Positions 27,943 through 37,099 of a stretch of DNA of 64,000 nt are shown here, one piece after another. The position numbers were made by a program, and so were the translations under genes. A model generated the notes under the pieces. That model was not told the origin of the DNA, did no database searches, and was given only the letters and a program-made list of their open reading frames with translations. Location: the NCBI GenBank assembly GCA_020636025.1, contig JACJYQ010000002.1:372001-436000 (forward strand). The letters run 5' to 3'. Each line of letters begins with the position of its first letter. Position 1 is the stretch's first letter. This stretch comes from Lewinellaceae bacterium (GTDB lineage: Bacteria; Bacteroidota; Bacteroidia; Chitinophagales; Saprospiraceae).

Positions 27943-27998
27943 TTCAACAGATTGGATGTGACCACTTGCTGATAAGACGAGATGACTGGTTTTTTGAT

Positions 27999-29423
27999 TT
28001 ATTTGCTATCTGTACTTGTTTCGGAAGATTCTTCTTTTACTCGTCTGACAACCTGAGCGGTAAGCTCGCCTTCCGATACGATTTTATTTCCAACATAAGC
28101 CGTTCCCTGCATGTGTACAATTCCACGGCGAATAGGTTCAATCAACTCCATTTTCAGGATCAAGGTGTCGCCAGGACCAACTTTAGCTTTAAACTTCGTG
28201 TTGTCGATTTTTAAAAAATAAGTATCCCAGTTCCCTTTGTCGGGCATGCTGTTCAAGGCGAGTATTCCGCCTGTCTGAGCAAGGGCCTCTATTTGTAAGA
28301 CACCCGGAAACACCGGATTGGATGGAAAATGCCCCTGAAAAAATGCTTCATTTATTGTTACATTTTTAACTCCAACCACATGAGTGTCGCTAATCTCAAT
28401 AATTTTATCCACCAGGAGGAATGGGTAGCGGTGTGGAAGCATGGCCATTACTTCGTTCACGTCCATAATGGGCTCGTCCAATGGGTTATATTTTGGAACG
28501 CCCATCAACCGTCTTTTTTCAAGTAATGACTTCTTAAGGATCTTGGCAAACTCGATATTAGCCGTATGTCCGGGTTTAGTCGCCACAATTTTACCTCTAA
28601 TTGGTTTCCCAATAAGAGCAAGGTCTCCAATAACATCGAGCAGCTTATGTCTGGCCGGTTCATTCTGAAAATGAAGCTTCACCGTATTTAATACACCTTC
28701 TTCATCGATATTCACCGCCGGTTTTCCCATTTTCTTTGCTAAACTATCAAGCTCTTCTTTATCCATTTTCCTGTCGGCAATGACAATGGCATTATCCATA
28801 TCGCCGCCTTTTATCAATCCCATGTCCAGCAATTTTTCAAGTTCGTGGATAAACACAAAAGTTCTGCAAGGTGCTATTTGTGTTGTATAATCCTCAATAC
28901 GATTCAAAGAGGCAAATTGCGGCCCAAGCACCTTGGAATTAAAGTCAATCATCGTCGTCACCTCAAAATGGTCAGCAGGCAGAGCGAGCAGTTCAGTGCC
29001 AGTCACTTCATCTTTATAGGATATTGGCTCCGTCACCTCATAGAAGTCTCTATCAGCATCTAATGACTCAATGCCAGCTTCGGTCAAGGCCTTTACAAAT
29101 GGCATGGAAGTTCCATCCATAATGGGCATTTCCGGACCGTCAATTTCCAGCAATACATTGTCTACCTCCATACCTATGAGCGCCGAAAGAACATGCTCGA
29201 TGGTAGAAACCTGCGCCTCTCCCAGTTTAATGGTTGTACCCCTGTTTGTTGAGATCACCAGTTTAACATCAGCGGGAATAACCGGTTGCTCGGGAAGATC
29301 TACCCGTTGAAACCGATAGCCGTGATTGGCCTCGGCAGGCTTGAAGGTGAGTGTGACTTCTTTTCCAGTGTGTAAACCTACTCCTTTCACGGATGCAGGT
29401 TTTTTTATGGTTGATTGTTTCAT
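27999..29423 (-). CDS. lpxC/fabZ: Bifunctional LpxC-FabZ fusion
   Basis: 474 residues from ATG 29423; the longer frame crosses the promoter. Residues 1 to about 305 are the zinc deacetylase LpxC (SVKGVGLHTGKEVTLTFKPA; zinc-ligand regions STIEHVLSAL and RHKLLDVIGDLALIG). Residues about 320-460 are the 3-hydroxyacyl-ACP dehydratase FabZ (LPHRYPFLLVDKI; active-site region GHFPSNPVFPGV and EALAQTGG). The fusion couples the committed step of lipid A synthesis to the dehydratase competing for the same hydroxyacyl-ACP. It is a known Bacteroidota arrangement. Confidence 0.95.
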   Translation of the reverse strand: MKQSTIKKPASVKGVGLHTGKEVTLTFKPAEANHGYRFQRVDLPEQPVIPADVKLVISTNRGTTIKLGEAQVSTIEHVLSALIGMEVDNVLLEIDGPEMPIMDGTSMPFVKALTEAGIESLDADRDFYEVTEPISYKDEVTGTELLALPADHFEVTTMIDFNSKVLGPQFASLNRIEDYTTQIAPCRTFVFIHELEKLLDMGLIKGGDMDNAIVIADRKMDKEELDSLAKKMGKPAVNIDEEGVLNTVKLHFQNEPARHKLLDVIGDLALIGKPIRGKIVATKPGHTANIEFAKILKKSLLEKRRLMGVPKYNPLDEPIMDVNEVMAMLPHRYPFLLVDKIIEISDTHVVGVKNVTINEAFFQGHFPSNPVFPGVLQIEALAQTGGILALNSMPDKGNWDTYFLKIDNTKFKAKVGPGDTLILKMELIEPIRRGIVHMQGTAYVGNKIVSEGELTAQVVRRVKEESSETSTDSK

Positions 29424-29450
29424 GAAAAAATTGTTGTACAGTTTCAAATG

Positions 29451-29458
29451 CAAAAGTA
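29451..29458 (-). promoter_or_regulatory. Minus-7 promoter of the lpxC-fabZ operon
   Basis: TACTTTTG on the minus strand, 27 bases before ATG 29423. Confidence 0.7.
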
Positions 29459-29491
29459 CGTAGCATCGGTAAACAATCTTCAAAATGACCA

Positions 29492-29499
29492 TACCTTTG
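29492..29499 (+). promoter_or_regulatory. Minus-7 element seven bases from the 29507 start
   Basis: TACCTTTG followed by ACCCAAT and ATG. A leaderless or nearly leaderless message is expected. Confidence 0.6.
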
Positions 29500-29506
29500 A
29501 CCCAAT

Positions 29507-29845
29507 ATGGAACAAGATCAAATAATTCAGCAAACCGCCTCCCTGGTAAATGTCACTTTTAACTTGTCTGCCGACCAGGATCTAAAAAATGAAGAGGCTT
29601 TGGTACAAGTACTCTCTGTAAAAATTGGCGATATGCTGGAACGGCAACCTGAACAATTAATGAGCCTGTTGTACCGACTGGATGTGCTAGAGGAAAAAAT
29701 CATTCCTGCTATGCACCCGGACGCTCCGGAACCAGCCAATGTTGGTTTGGCCCGTTTGGTGATTGAAAGGCAAAAACAACGTATTTCTACAAAAATGAGT
29801 GTAAAAACAGAGCCTCTTACCGGACTTGAAGGGTGGGAGTGGTAA
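29507..29845 (+). CDS. Conserved-looking hypothetical protein
   Basis: 112 residues, soluble and mostly helical, with a middle segment LYRLDVLEEKIIPAMHP and a following helix LARLVIERQKQRIS. I do not recognise a named domain. It has a convincing promoter and is divergent from the lpxC operon, so it is very likely expressed. Confidence 0.7.
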   Translation: MEQDQIIQQTASLVNVTFNLSADQDLKNEEALVQVLSVKIGDMLERQPEQLMSLLYRLDVLEEKIIPAMHPDAPEPANVGLARLVIERQKQRISTKMSVKTEPLTGLEGWEW

Positions 29846-29962
29846 AACAACGTTTCCAATCTTTATTTGCCTGACCGCGCTTGTTGATTAATATAATGAA
29901 ATTATATTTTGTGGTGGTCGGCAAATTCCAAAAATAGCCTCTGTGTACAGCGCAACTTTCTA

Positions 29963-29970
29963 TACCTTTG
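29963..29970 (+). promoter_or_regulatory. Minus-7 promoter of the acyl-CoA dehydrogenase gene
   Basis: TACCTTTG, 30 bases before ATG 30001. Confidence 0.7.
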
Positions 29971-30000
29971 CGCCCAATTATCTAACCAAATATTCCTTTT

Positions 30001-31221
30001 ATGCAAGCCACAGGTACTACAAGTAAATCCAGCCATAAAAACGCCAGAGAAGACCGCTACCAACACCATGATTATTATGGGGTTGATGCTTTATTGAGCT
30101 CTGAGCACTTGTTGGCACGTGATGCTGTCAGACAATGGGTGAAATCTGAAGTAAGTCCGATTATTGAGGATTATGCCAACCGGGCGGAATGTCCAACGCA
30201 TTTATTCAAAGGTCTTGCTGATATTGGAGCTTTCGGCCCGTCACTTCCTGCCGAATACGGTTGTGGTGGTATGGATGAAATCGCGTATGGTGTGATCATG
30301 CAGGAACTCGAAAGAGGAGACTCTGGTGTTCGCTCAATGGCTTCGGTGCAGGGTTCTTTGGTGATGTACCCAATTTACAAATTTGGTTCTGAAGAACACC
30401 GCAAGCATTATCTGCCAAAACTCGCTTCCGGAGAATTGATCGGTTGTTTCGGCCTCACCGAACCCGATGCCGGCTCTAATCCTGGCGGTATGATCACCAA
30501 CGTGAAAGACGATGGAGACTCCTATATATTAAATGGTGCCAAAATGTGGATCACCAATTCACCGGTAGCAGACATTGCCGTTGTTTGGGCCAAAAGAGAA
30601 GATGGAAAGATCATTGGCATGATCGTGGAAAAAGGCATGAAAGGTTTTAGCGCACCGGAAATTCATGGAAAATGGAGCCTGCGGGCCAGTATCACGGGTG
30701 AACTTGTATTTGAAGACGTTCGGGTGCCCAAGAAAAATGTGCTTCCTGGTGTTGAAGGCCTGAAAGGTCCATTGACCTGTTTGTCCAAAGCTCGTTATGG
30801 CATTGCCTGGGGAGCCATTGGCGCCGCACTTGATTGCTACGACTCTGCACTTCGCTATTCTCAGGAACGCGAACAGTTTGGAAAGCCGATCGGCGCATTT
30901 CAGCTAACACAAAAAAAACTGGCTGAAATGATCACTGAAATCACCAAAGCCCAATTGCTGACCTGGCGTCTGGGTACCTTGGCCAACGAAGGAAAAGCTA
31001 CTCCGGCCCAAATAAGCATGGCCAAGCGCAACAACGTAAACATGGCGCTTGAAATAGCCCGCGAAGCCCGACAGATTCACGGCGGCATGGGCATTACCAA
31101 TGAATATCCGGTGATGCGCCACATGATGAACCTGGAAACGGTACTTACGTACGAGGGAACCCACGACATCCACCTGTTGATTACAGGTCATGATGTGACA
31201 GGGTTTAATGCTTTTTCTTAA
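30001..31221 (+). CDS. Acyl-CoA dehydrogenase, glutaryl-CoA dehydrogenase type
   Basis: 406 residues with the full acyl-CoA dehydrogenase fold: FGLTEPDAGSNPGGM, NGAKMWITNSPVADIAVVWA, and the catalytic Glu in TYEGTHDIHLL. The segment KWSLRASITGELVFEDVRVP resembles glutaryl-CoA dehydrogenases more than straight-chain enzymes. That enzyme oxidises and decarboxylates glutaryl-CoA to crotonyl-CoA in lysine/tryptophan breakdown using FAD and an electron-transfer flavoprotein. Substrate assignment is by resemblance. The gene stands alone. Confidence 0.88.
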   Translation: MQATGTTSKSSHKNAREDRYQHHDYYGVDALLSSEHLLARDAVRQWVKSEVSPIIEDYANRAECPTHLFKGLADIGAFGPSLPAEYGCGGMDEIAYGVIMQELERGDSGVRSMASVQGSLVMYPIYKFGSEEHRKHYLPKLASGELIGCFGLTEPDAGSNPGGMITNVKDDGDSYILNGAKMWITNSPVADIAVVWAKREDGKIIGMIVEKGMKGFSAPEIHGKWSLRASITGELVFEDVRVPKKNVLPGVEGLKGPLTCLSKARYGIAWGAIGAALDCYDSALRYSQEREQFGKPIGAFQLTQKKLAEMITEITKAQLLTWRLGTLANEGKATPAQISMAKRNNVNMALEIAREARQIHGGMGITNEYPVMRHMMNLETVLTYEGTHDIHLLITGHDVTGFNAFS

Positions 31222-31224
31222 TTG

Positions 31225-31352
31225 GCTAATTCGATAATTAGCTAATATGCTAATGTGATTGATGATTGTTGTATTTCGTGGCGCTTGTGTCCTGTGACCT
31301 GGAGCCACAAAATTTTGAAGTGAAAATTTAATTAGCTAATTATCGAATTAGC
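31225..31352. repeat. Intergenic hairpin with TTAGCTAA-type arms, containing a degenerate dispersed repeat
   Basis: Perfect 22-base arms at 31225-31246 and 31331-31352 (GCTAATTCGATAATTAGC core). The loop holds GGCGCTTGTGTCCTGTGACC (31278-31297), a decayed copy of the GCGCTTGTGTC repeat. Located between the dehydrogenase gene and the rpsF promoter. Confidence 0.7.
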
Positions 31353-31374
31353 TAATTATCACATTAAATATACC

Positions 31375-31382
31375 TATCTTTG
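31375..31382 (+). promoter_or_regulatory. Minus-7 promoter of the rpsF-rpsR-rplI operon
   Basis: TATCTTTG, 47 bases before the rpsF ATG, directly downstream of a repeat hairpin. Confidence 0.75.
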
Positions 31383-31429
31383 CGGCCGTTTTTTTAAATA
31401 GTTCTTTTTTTCACATTAACAGACTCATA

Positions 31430-31921
31430 ATGAGACATTACGAAGTCACCTTCATCGTAGATCCTGTTCTGTCGGGCGATGAAGTAAAAGCGACAGCGGA
31501 ACACATCCAGAAAGACCTGAAAAGTATGGGCGCAACAATTGTTGCAATGGATGATCCGGCCATCCGTCAATTGGCCTATCCCATCAATAAACGCAGCACA
31601 GGCGTTTATCACTGCATCGAATTCAGTACAGAAGCTGCCGATTGGTTGGCAAAATTTGAACTGAACCTGAAGCGTAACGAACGGTTACTTCGCTTCCTGA
31701 CCGTCAAACTCGACAAATACGGAGTGAAGTACAATGATGACAAGCGCAATGGCCGCATCGGCTCGCGCAAGAAAAAGGAAAGCACACAGGAAACTTCAAC
31801 AGTTGCCGAAACAGCTCCGGTTAAGGAAGCTCCAAAGGCACAGGCTCCAGCTCCTCCTAAAGAGGAGGTTCCGGAAGAGAAAACTGTTTCAGCTCCAGAG
31901 GTAATCGACCTCGACAATTAA
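31430..31921 (+). CDS. rpsF: 30S ribosomal protein S6 with long C-terminal tail
   Basis: 163 residues. The first 110 form the S6 domain (RHYEVTFIVDPVLSGDEVKA, AYPINKRSTGVYHCIEF, LRFLTVKLDKY). The last 50 are a Pro/Ala/Glu-rich disordered tail (residues from about 115), much longer than the 95-135 residues of typical S6. First gene of the classic S6-S18-L9 operon; no ssb gene sits between S6 and S18. Confidence 0.95.
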   Translation: MRHYEVTFIVDPVLSGDEVKATAEHIQKDLKSMGATIVAMDDPAIRQLAYPINKRSTGVYHCIEFSTEAADWLAKFELNLKRNERLLRFLTVKLDKYGVKYNDDKRNGRIGSRKKKESTQETSTVAETAPVKEAPKAQAPAPPKEEVPEEKTVSAPEVIDLDN

Positions 31922-31971
31922 TTTCCTATCAATCACCGTTCAACATTCACTTTCAATAAACATATAGAAAG

Positions 31972-32241
31972 ATGGCTGCTTCAAGAGAAGATGTAAAATT
32001 TCTTAGTAACCCTAAGATTGGACTCCGCAATAAAAAATATTGCCGTTTCCGTAAGTTCGGAATCAAGTACATTGACTACAAAGATCCCGATTTCCTGCTT
32101 CAATTCATTAATGAACAAGGCAAGTTGCTGCCTCGCCGTATTACAGGTAACAGCCTGAAATACCAACGCCGTGTTTCTACGGCCGTTAAGAGAGCGCGTC
32201 ACCTCGCCATTCTGCCATTCGTGGCTGATTTGATGAAATAA
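31972..32241 (+). CDS. rpsR: 30S ribosomal protein S18
   Basis: 89 residues with CRFRKFGIKYIDYKDPDFLL and LPRRITGNSLKYQRRVSTAV, followed by KRARHLAILPFV, the hallmark of S18. It binds S6 on the small subunit platform. Confidence 0.97.
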   Translation: MAASREDVKFLSNPKIGLRNKKYCRFRKFGIKYIDYKDPDFLLQFINEQGKLLPRRITGNSLKYQRRVSTAVKRARHLAILPFVADLMK

Positions 32242-32273
32242 GCCAATTATCAATTTTCAAATTCTATTATCCA

Positions 32274-32747
32274 ATGAATATCATACTACTCGATCATATT
32301 GAAAAGGTAGGGGCTAAGCATGAAGTCGTTAAAGTTAAAGACGGATACGGACGCAACTACCTGATCCCCAAAGGTTTAGGCATTGTCGCCAACAAACAGA
32401 ACCTCGCTCGCCTGGAAGGGCTGAAAAAGCAGGCTGCCAAAAAAGAAGGTGCTGTTATTGCTGCTTTTGAAGAAGTAGCTGCTAAAATAGAAGGCGTAAT
32501 GCTAAAAGTATCGGCTAAAGCCGGAGAAACCGGGCGCCTGTTTGGTTCAGTTTCAAGCCAACACATTGCCAAAGCGTTGGCAGACGCTGGTGTAGAGGTT
32601 GACAAGCGAATCATCGAAATGCCGGAGGAGGTTAAAGAATTGGGAACCTACAAAGCTACCGTGAAATTCCACCCTGAAGTGGTTAAAGAAGTGGAGTTTG
32701 AAGTGGTTTCTGACAGATCCGCGGCAGACGATTCAGAAGAAGCGTAA
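32274..32747 (+). CDS. rplI: 50S ribosomal protein L9
   Basis: 157 residues, start MNIILLDHIEKVGAKHEVVK and conserved VKDGYGRNYLIPKGLG, then the long connecting helix and a C-terminal domain with LFGSVSSQHIAKAL. It ends in an acidic tail (AADDSEEA). Last gene of the operon. Confidence 0.97.
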   Translation: MNIILLDHIEKVGAKHEVVKVKDGYGRNYLIPKGLGIVANKQNLARLEGLKKQAAKKEGAVIAAFEEVAAKIEGVMLKVSAKAGETGRLFGSVSSQHIAKALADAGVEVDKRIIEMPEEVKELGTYKATVKFHPEVVKEVEFEVVSDRSAADDSEEA

Positions 32748-32780
32748 TTTTATTGTCGGCTTGTTCCGGCATTGTATATT

Positions 32781-32846
32781 AGGTGCGTATCATCGTAGTA
32801 TATTTCACATTTGTGATTTTTAGCTGCGGTGTTACGCACCTTTTTT
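32781..32846 (+). terminator. Probable terminator of the S6-S18-L9 operon
   Basis: AGGTGCGTA (32781-32789) pairs with TACGCACCT (32833-32841), followed by T6. The loop of 43 bases is long, so confidence is moderate. Confidence 0.5.
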
Positions 32847-32859
32847 ATATTTCGACTTT

Positions 32860-34146
32860 ATGAGAAACACCATTATTCGTCGGGTCATTATTCTTGGTGC
32901 CATTGCTTGTTTGAGCATTTTGGCCGTTCAAACCTATTGGGTGCGCCAAACCTGGGATATGCAGGAGAGGGAGTTTAACCGCAAAGCCAATCAGGCCATG
33001 CTGGATGCGGCCAACCAGCTTGCCCAAATGAATATGTTTAAGCTGCCTCCACAAAAACTTGTTGAACAAATTTCTTCCAATTATTGGGTGGTAAACATCA
33101 ACAATGTATTTGAAGCCGACGATCTTGAATTTTGCCTGAGAAAAGCATTTGAAGCGCAGAGCCTTAAAGAAGACTATGAATATGGCATTTTCGATTGTTC
33201 CAGCGATCAAATGGTGAAGGGGAAATACGTTAAATACTCTCCTGGTTCAAACAAAATGGAGAATCTCAGCGAACCCTTGCCCAAACACCCGGATTCTGAG
33301 TTTGACTATTATTTCGGTGTGCAATTCACTGAAAAGAGCAGCAATATCCTTAGTAACATGTGGGTAGTGAATGTTTTTACAGTTCTGATGCTCATCACTG
33401 TGGCCTTCTTTATTTATTCCATGACCATCATTTTGCGTCAAAAGCAATTGTCGGAATTGCAACGGGATTTCATCAACAATATGACGCATGAGTTTAAGAC
33501 ACCCATTTCTACTATCAATATTTCTACCGACGTATTTATCCAAAATGAGTCAATAAAGGCTGATGCTCGGCTCAGCCGCTATGCAGGAATCATAAAAGAG
33601 CAGGTACTCCGGCTAAATACCCAGGTGGAGAAAGTATTGCAACTGGCCAAAATCGAGCGGGACAACATGGAGTTAAACAAGGAAGATATCGATCTTGCCC
33701 AGTTGATCAGAAATATTTCCCCATCACTTGAAATGAAAATCAATGAAAAGGAGGGCATACTCCATGTTGATATTGAAGATGAAAATGCGGTTGTATTGGC
33801 AGATCGTCTACACCTGACCAACATCTTGCACAACCTGGTAGACAATGGGGTAAAGTATTCAACTGGAAAACCCGAAATAACGATCTCTCTGGACAGGGAT
33901 AAACATGGCTACCTGGTTTTGGCTGTAAAAGACAACGGCATAGGCATCTCTAAAGAGAACCAAAAACGTGTTTTCGACAAGTTTTACAGGATACCAACGG
34001 GAAATGTACACAATGTAAAGGGTTTTGGTTTGGGCCTATTCTATGTCAAAAGTATGTGTAAGGAACACCGCTGGAAATTACATTTAGATAGCGCTCCTGG
34101 CAAGGGAACAGTAGTAAGCATTACCATGCCACAAACCGGCGCTTAA
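32860..34146 (+). CDS. Sensor histidine kinase without adjacent response regulator
   Basis: 428 residues. Helices at about 9-25 and 168-192 enclose a periplasmic sensor domain of about 140 residues with no recognised fold. The phospho-acceptor His210 lies in FINNMTHEFKTPISTINIS, then the ATPase domain with N box LHNLVDNGVKYS, G1 VKDNGIGIS and G2 GFGLGLFYV. It resembles RprX-type kinases of Bacteroidota. No receiver-domain protein is encoded on either side, so its partner must be elsewhere. Confidence 0.92.
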   Translation: MRNTIIRRVIILGAIACLSILAVQTYWVRQTWDMQEREFNRKANQAMLDAANQLAQMNMFKLPPQKLVEQISSNYWVVNINNVFEADDLEFCLRKAFEAQSLKEDYEYGIFDCSSDQMVKGKYVKYSPGSNKMENLSEPLPKHPDSEFDYYFGVQFTEKSSNILSNMWVVNVFTVLMLITVAFFIYSMTIILRQKQLSELQRDFINNMTHEFKTPISTINISTDVFIQNESIKADARLSRYAGIIKEQVLRLNTQVEKVLQLAKIERDNMELNKEDIDLAQLIRNISPSLEMKINEKEGILHVDIEDENAVVLADRLHLTNILHNLVDNGVKYSTGKPEITISLDRDKHGYLVLAVKDNGIGISKENQKRVFDKFYRIPTGNVHNVKGFGLGLFYVKSMCKEHRWKLHLDSAPGKGTVVSITMPQTGA

Positions 34147-34165
34147 GCTTACAACTATTTAATAA

Positions 34166-36832
34166 TCAAGATCTTCCGCTTTCCCTGGTCATATTTCGGA
34201 TCGACCTATTGAACCCATCTGCTTGCTGAAGTTGCTCCAACGTGATGTGGGAGCGGTATCGCCAATAATGCTTCGGGTTTGCAGGGATATTGATGCGTTC
34301 ATCATGAGGGTTTTCTCTACGAAGAGATGCATCAAGGCCCAACAGGTCCTGAAGCTGAAATATGGCCCACATGGATGGCGCCTGAAAATGTTGTTTCAAT
34401 ATCTCCCGAACAATCCAGTCTTCACAGAAATAAGGAGCCTGTCCTTGCTGTCCAAGTATTTCATTGTAAAATCGTTGACTCAGGTTGCGGTCTTCCTCCC
34501 ACCAACCCCGTATTACACTCATATCGTGGGTTCCCGGTGTGATAACGCTCAGGTATGGACATGTCCGGGTGTTTAAAAAAGTGCTTTCTGTCGACTTTGG
34601 CATGCGCTGAATTTCCAAACTCAGCAGCGCCAGCCTTTCCATCACGCCAGGTACACAAGCCGGTACCAGACCGAGATCCTCTCCGCAGATGAGCATATTG
34701 GTAGATCTTTTCAGAGCCGGCAACTTTTCCATGGCCTGATTTTCCCAGAAATCGTCTTGTCGGCGGTAGAAATAATCAATATACAGCCGTTTCAATGGTG
34801 ATTTTACTTCTTCAGGCAAATGCTGGAAAGAAAGCGTTTTTTCCATGTCAAAACGGAAAGCCCCTTGCCACTTTTGTTCCGAAGCGGGATCTTCGCCCAA
34901 CAAAACCACATTGGCGATCAGATCAAATAGTCCTTGCTGAAGGTCAGTATCTGTTTTAGAACTGGCAAAATGGGCGGCAACTTTTCGCTGAGTGTCAAAC
35001 TTTGGCAGAAGATCATACTGGCCATCTCCCCGAGCGCTTAAAAACTTCCTTTTTACGGCAGAAGCTTTATCCTGAAAAAGATCAAATAAAACCTGATCGG
35101 TGATATAGGGTTTGCAAAGTCGGTCGTAGCTGAAGCCAATGCCATTATTCCACAATTCTTCCTCGGTAAGCGGGATGGCTGGTTCGAACCGGCCCAAAAT
35201 TCCTTCGACAGCATCCATTGGAATGCTCCATATTCTAAAAAAGCCCAAAATGTGATCAATCCGGAACGCATCGAAGTAGTGACTCATTTGCTCGAAGCGC
35301 TGTCGCCACCAGGCGTAACCATCCGCTTTCATTTGGTCCCAGTTGTAGGTTGGAAAGCCCCAGTTTTGGCCTTTTTCTGCAAATGGGTCGGGCGGAGCTC
35401 CAGCTTGGGCATTCATGTTAAACAAATCAGGAGCCACCCAGGCATCCACGGAGTTTCGGTAAATGCCTATTGGTAAATCACCTTTAAGAGCAATGCCTAG
35501 AGAATGAGTAAAGTCAACGGCTGCCTTCAATTGGCGATGTAACTGCCACTGAACAAACTGGTGTAATTGAATCCTGTCTTGATCTGCTCCCGGCGTATTT
35601 ATCAGCTTGTCAATTTCGGCAGATTTGAAAGTTGCGTATTTCGGCCAGGTGTCAAACGCTGCACTACCATTTTTATCTCTCAGAAAACAAAATACGGCAT
35701 AATGGTCGAGCCAGTGTTTGTTGGCCTTGTAGTAATCCTGCCAATCGGGATCCTTTTGCCAGGACTCTTTTTCAGTGGTATAAATTTTGTCAATAATTTT
35801 CCACTTTACATTCAATACAGCCTCATAGTCAATTGATTCTAAGTTATTTAAGGCTTTTTTATCCTTCAAAAAGGGCTTTAAAATGCTGGCATATTTTTTT
35901 CCTGCCAGCTCATCAAGGTTCAGGTAAATAGGGTGGAGTGCGAAAACAGAGATGGGTGCATAGGGGTAGGAATCCTGCCAGCTTAGTGTGGAGCTTGTAT
36001 CGTTTATGGGCAAAAGCTGAATCATTTTCAACTCAACAGATTTGGCCCAGGTGGCCAAATGGGGAATATCTGTAAACTCTCCGATCCCCCAACCGTTTTC
36101 GCTGCGCAGGCTGAATACCGGTATGGAAACCCCCGCACCGCGCCAGGTATTGTAAGGGATTCGTAAAAAGCCGTCGTGCTTCAGGCCTGAGATGCCTTTA
36201 TTGCTATCAATATGGTGCAGAATGCTTCTGTTTGAACCGTCTTCAAAGCCGAGAAAACGCTTCAATCGCTGATGCCAAACGCCGTATTTATACCCCAAAG
36301 GAAAGCTTTCGTCGCTGAGATCTACATCGAGTTCCCACCAGTTTCCCTGTTTTTCCAGCAGTAAAGGTGCAATAGTATCCCAATTGCGTAGTGCTTTACC
36401 ATGTCCAAGCAAACACACCACTTCATCCTGTTTCAACAAAGGAGCTTTTACCCGGAACCGTATAGTGCCGGATTTTTTCCTGTTTTTCGTGGAGCTTGTT
36501 GCCTGGTGAGCAGGATTAAAGGCTTGTGTAAAGAAAACATTTTCAAGAGCTCCGATGTCATTCCACTGGTCTGTAATGTACAATTCCTGCTGATTACAGG
36601 CATCGAGGTCAATACTTCGATCCACGTCATACTCCGGAACGATGGCGCCATCTGCTCCTTTGAAAAGATATTGCCAATGCAGCGTTTTAAGCCCCTTTGT
36701 ATCCAGGTCTACATGCCCTTCCCAGACTTCATCGTTGAGGTATTCCAACTCTTGTGCCTGTTCGCCGTTTATGCTAACAAGCAAAGACTCTCCAAAATTC
36801 GTCCGATAATACAGATAGAAGTGTAGTTTCAT
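34166..36832 (-). CDS. malQ: 4-alpha-glucanotransferase of the DPE2 type (CBM20 repeats plus GH77)
   Basis: 888 residues, far longer than the roughly 500-700 of ordinary MalQ. Two starch-binding CBM20-like domains lead (about 1-110: VWEGHVDLDTKGLKTLHWQY; about 125-235: LKQDEVVCLLGHGKALRNWD). Then comes the GH77 barrel: RGAGVSIPVFSLRSENGWGI, GEFTDIPHLATWAKS, DAFRIDHILGFFRIW, CGEDLGLVPACVPGVM, TPGTHDMSVIRGWWEED. The layout is that of plant cytosolic DPE2, which passes glucose from maltose to glycogen-like polymers. Role in maltose or glycogen turnover is inferred. A TACATTTG promoter element precedes it. Confidence 0.92.
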   Translation of the reverse strand: MKLHFYLYYRTNFGESLLVSINGEQAQELEYLNDEVWEGHVDLDTKGLKTLHWQYLFKGADGAIVPEYDVDRSIDLDACNQQELYITDQWNDIGALENVFFTQAFNPAHQATSSTKNRKKSGTIRFRVKAPLLKQDEVVCLLGHGKALRNWDTIAPLLLEKQGNWWELDVDLSDESFPLGYKYGVWHQRLKRFLGFEDGSNRSILHHIDSNKGISGLKHDGFLRIPYNTWRGAGVSIPVFSLRSENGWGIGEFTDIPHLATWAKSVELKMIQLLPINDTSSTLSWQDSYPYAPISVFALHPIYLNLDELAGKKYASILKPFLKDKKALNNLESIDYEAVLNVKWKIIDKIYTTEKESWQKDPDWQDYYKANKHWLDHYAVFCFLRDKNGSAAFDTWPKYATFKSAEIDKLINTPGADQDRIQLHQFVQWQLHRQLKAAVDFTHSLGIALKGDLPIGIYRNSVDAWVAPDLFNMNAQAGAPPDPFAEKGQNWGFPTYNWDQMKADGYAWWRQRFEQMSHYFDAFRIDHILGFFRIWSIPMDAVEGILGRFEPAIPLTEEELWNNGIGFSYDRLCKPYITDQVLFDLFQDKASAVKRKFLSARGDGQYDLLPKFDTQRKVAAHFASSKTDTDLQQGLFDLIANVVLLGEDPASEQKWQGAFRFDMEKTLSFQHLPEEVKSPLKRLYIDYFYRRQDDFWENQAMEKLPALKRSTNMLICGEDLGLVPACVPGVMERLALLSLEIQRMPKSTESTFLNTRTCPYLSVITPGTHDMSVIRGWWEEDRNLSQRFYNEILGQQGQAPYFCEDWIVREILKQHFQAPSMWAIFQLQDLLGLDASLRRENPHDERINIPANPKHYWRYRSHITLEQLQQADGFNRSIRNMTRESGRS

Positions 36833-36881
36833 AAATAAAACAGCTCAAGGATGAAAACCAGCGAAATACCTGATTTCCTGG

Positions 36882-36889
36882 CAAATGTA
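36882..36889 (-). promoter_or_regulatory. Minus-7 promoter of malQ
   Basis: TACATTTG on the minus strand, 49 bases before ATG 36832. Confidence 0.6.
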
Positions 36890-37049
36890 AAAAGTCATTT
36901 CGGCCTGTTTGCCTCTCCCGTAATATGATTCTGAGAAATTTCGGATTAAACAATTTAGCCTTTTGGGTTACATGAAATGTGATTGAAAAAAAAGAATAAA
37001 AAAGTGAGATATTTTTGTTGACTTTTTGGAATTGTATGTTTTGAATAAG

Positions 37050-37057
37050 TACCTTTG
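37050..37057 (+). promoter_or_regulatory. Minus-7 promoter of rplY
   Basis: TACCTTTG, 42 bases before ATG 37100. Confidence 0.7.
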
Positions 37058-37099
37058 CGGGCATTTTTAGAAAACGGCATCAATTTAGTATACAATAAA

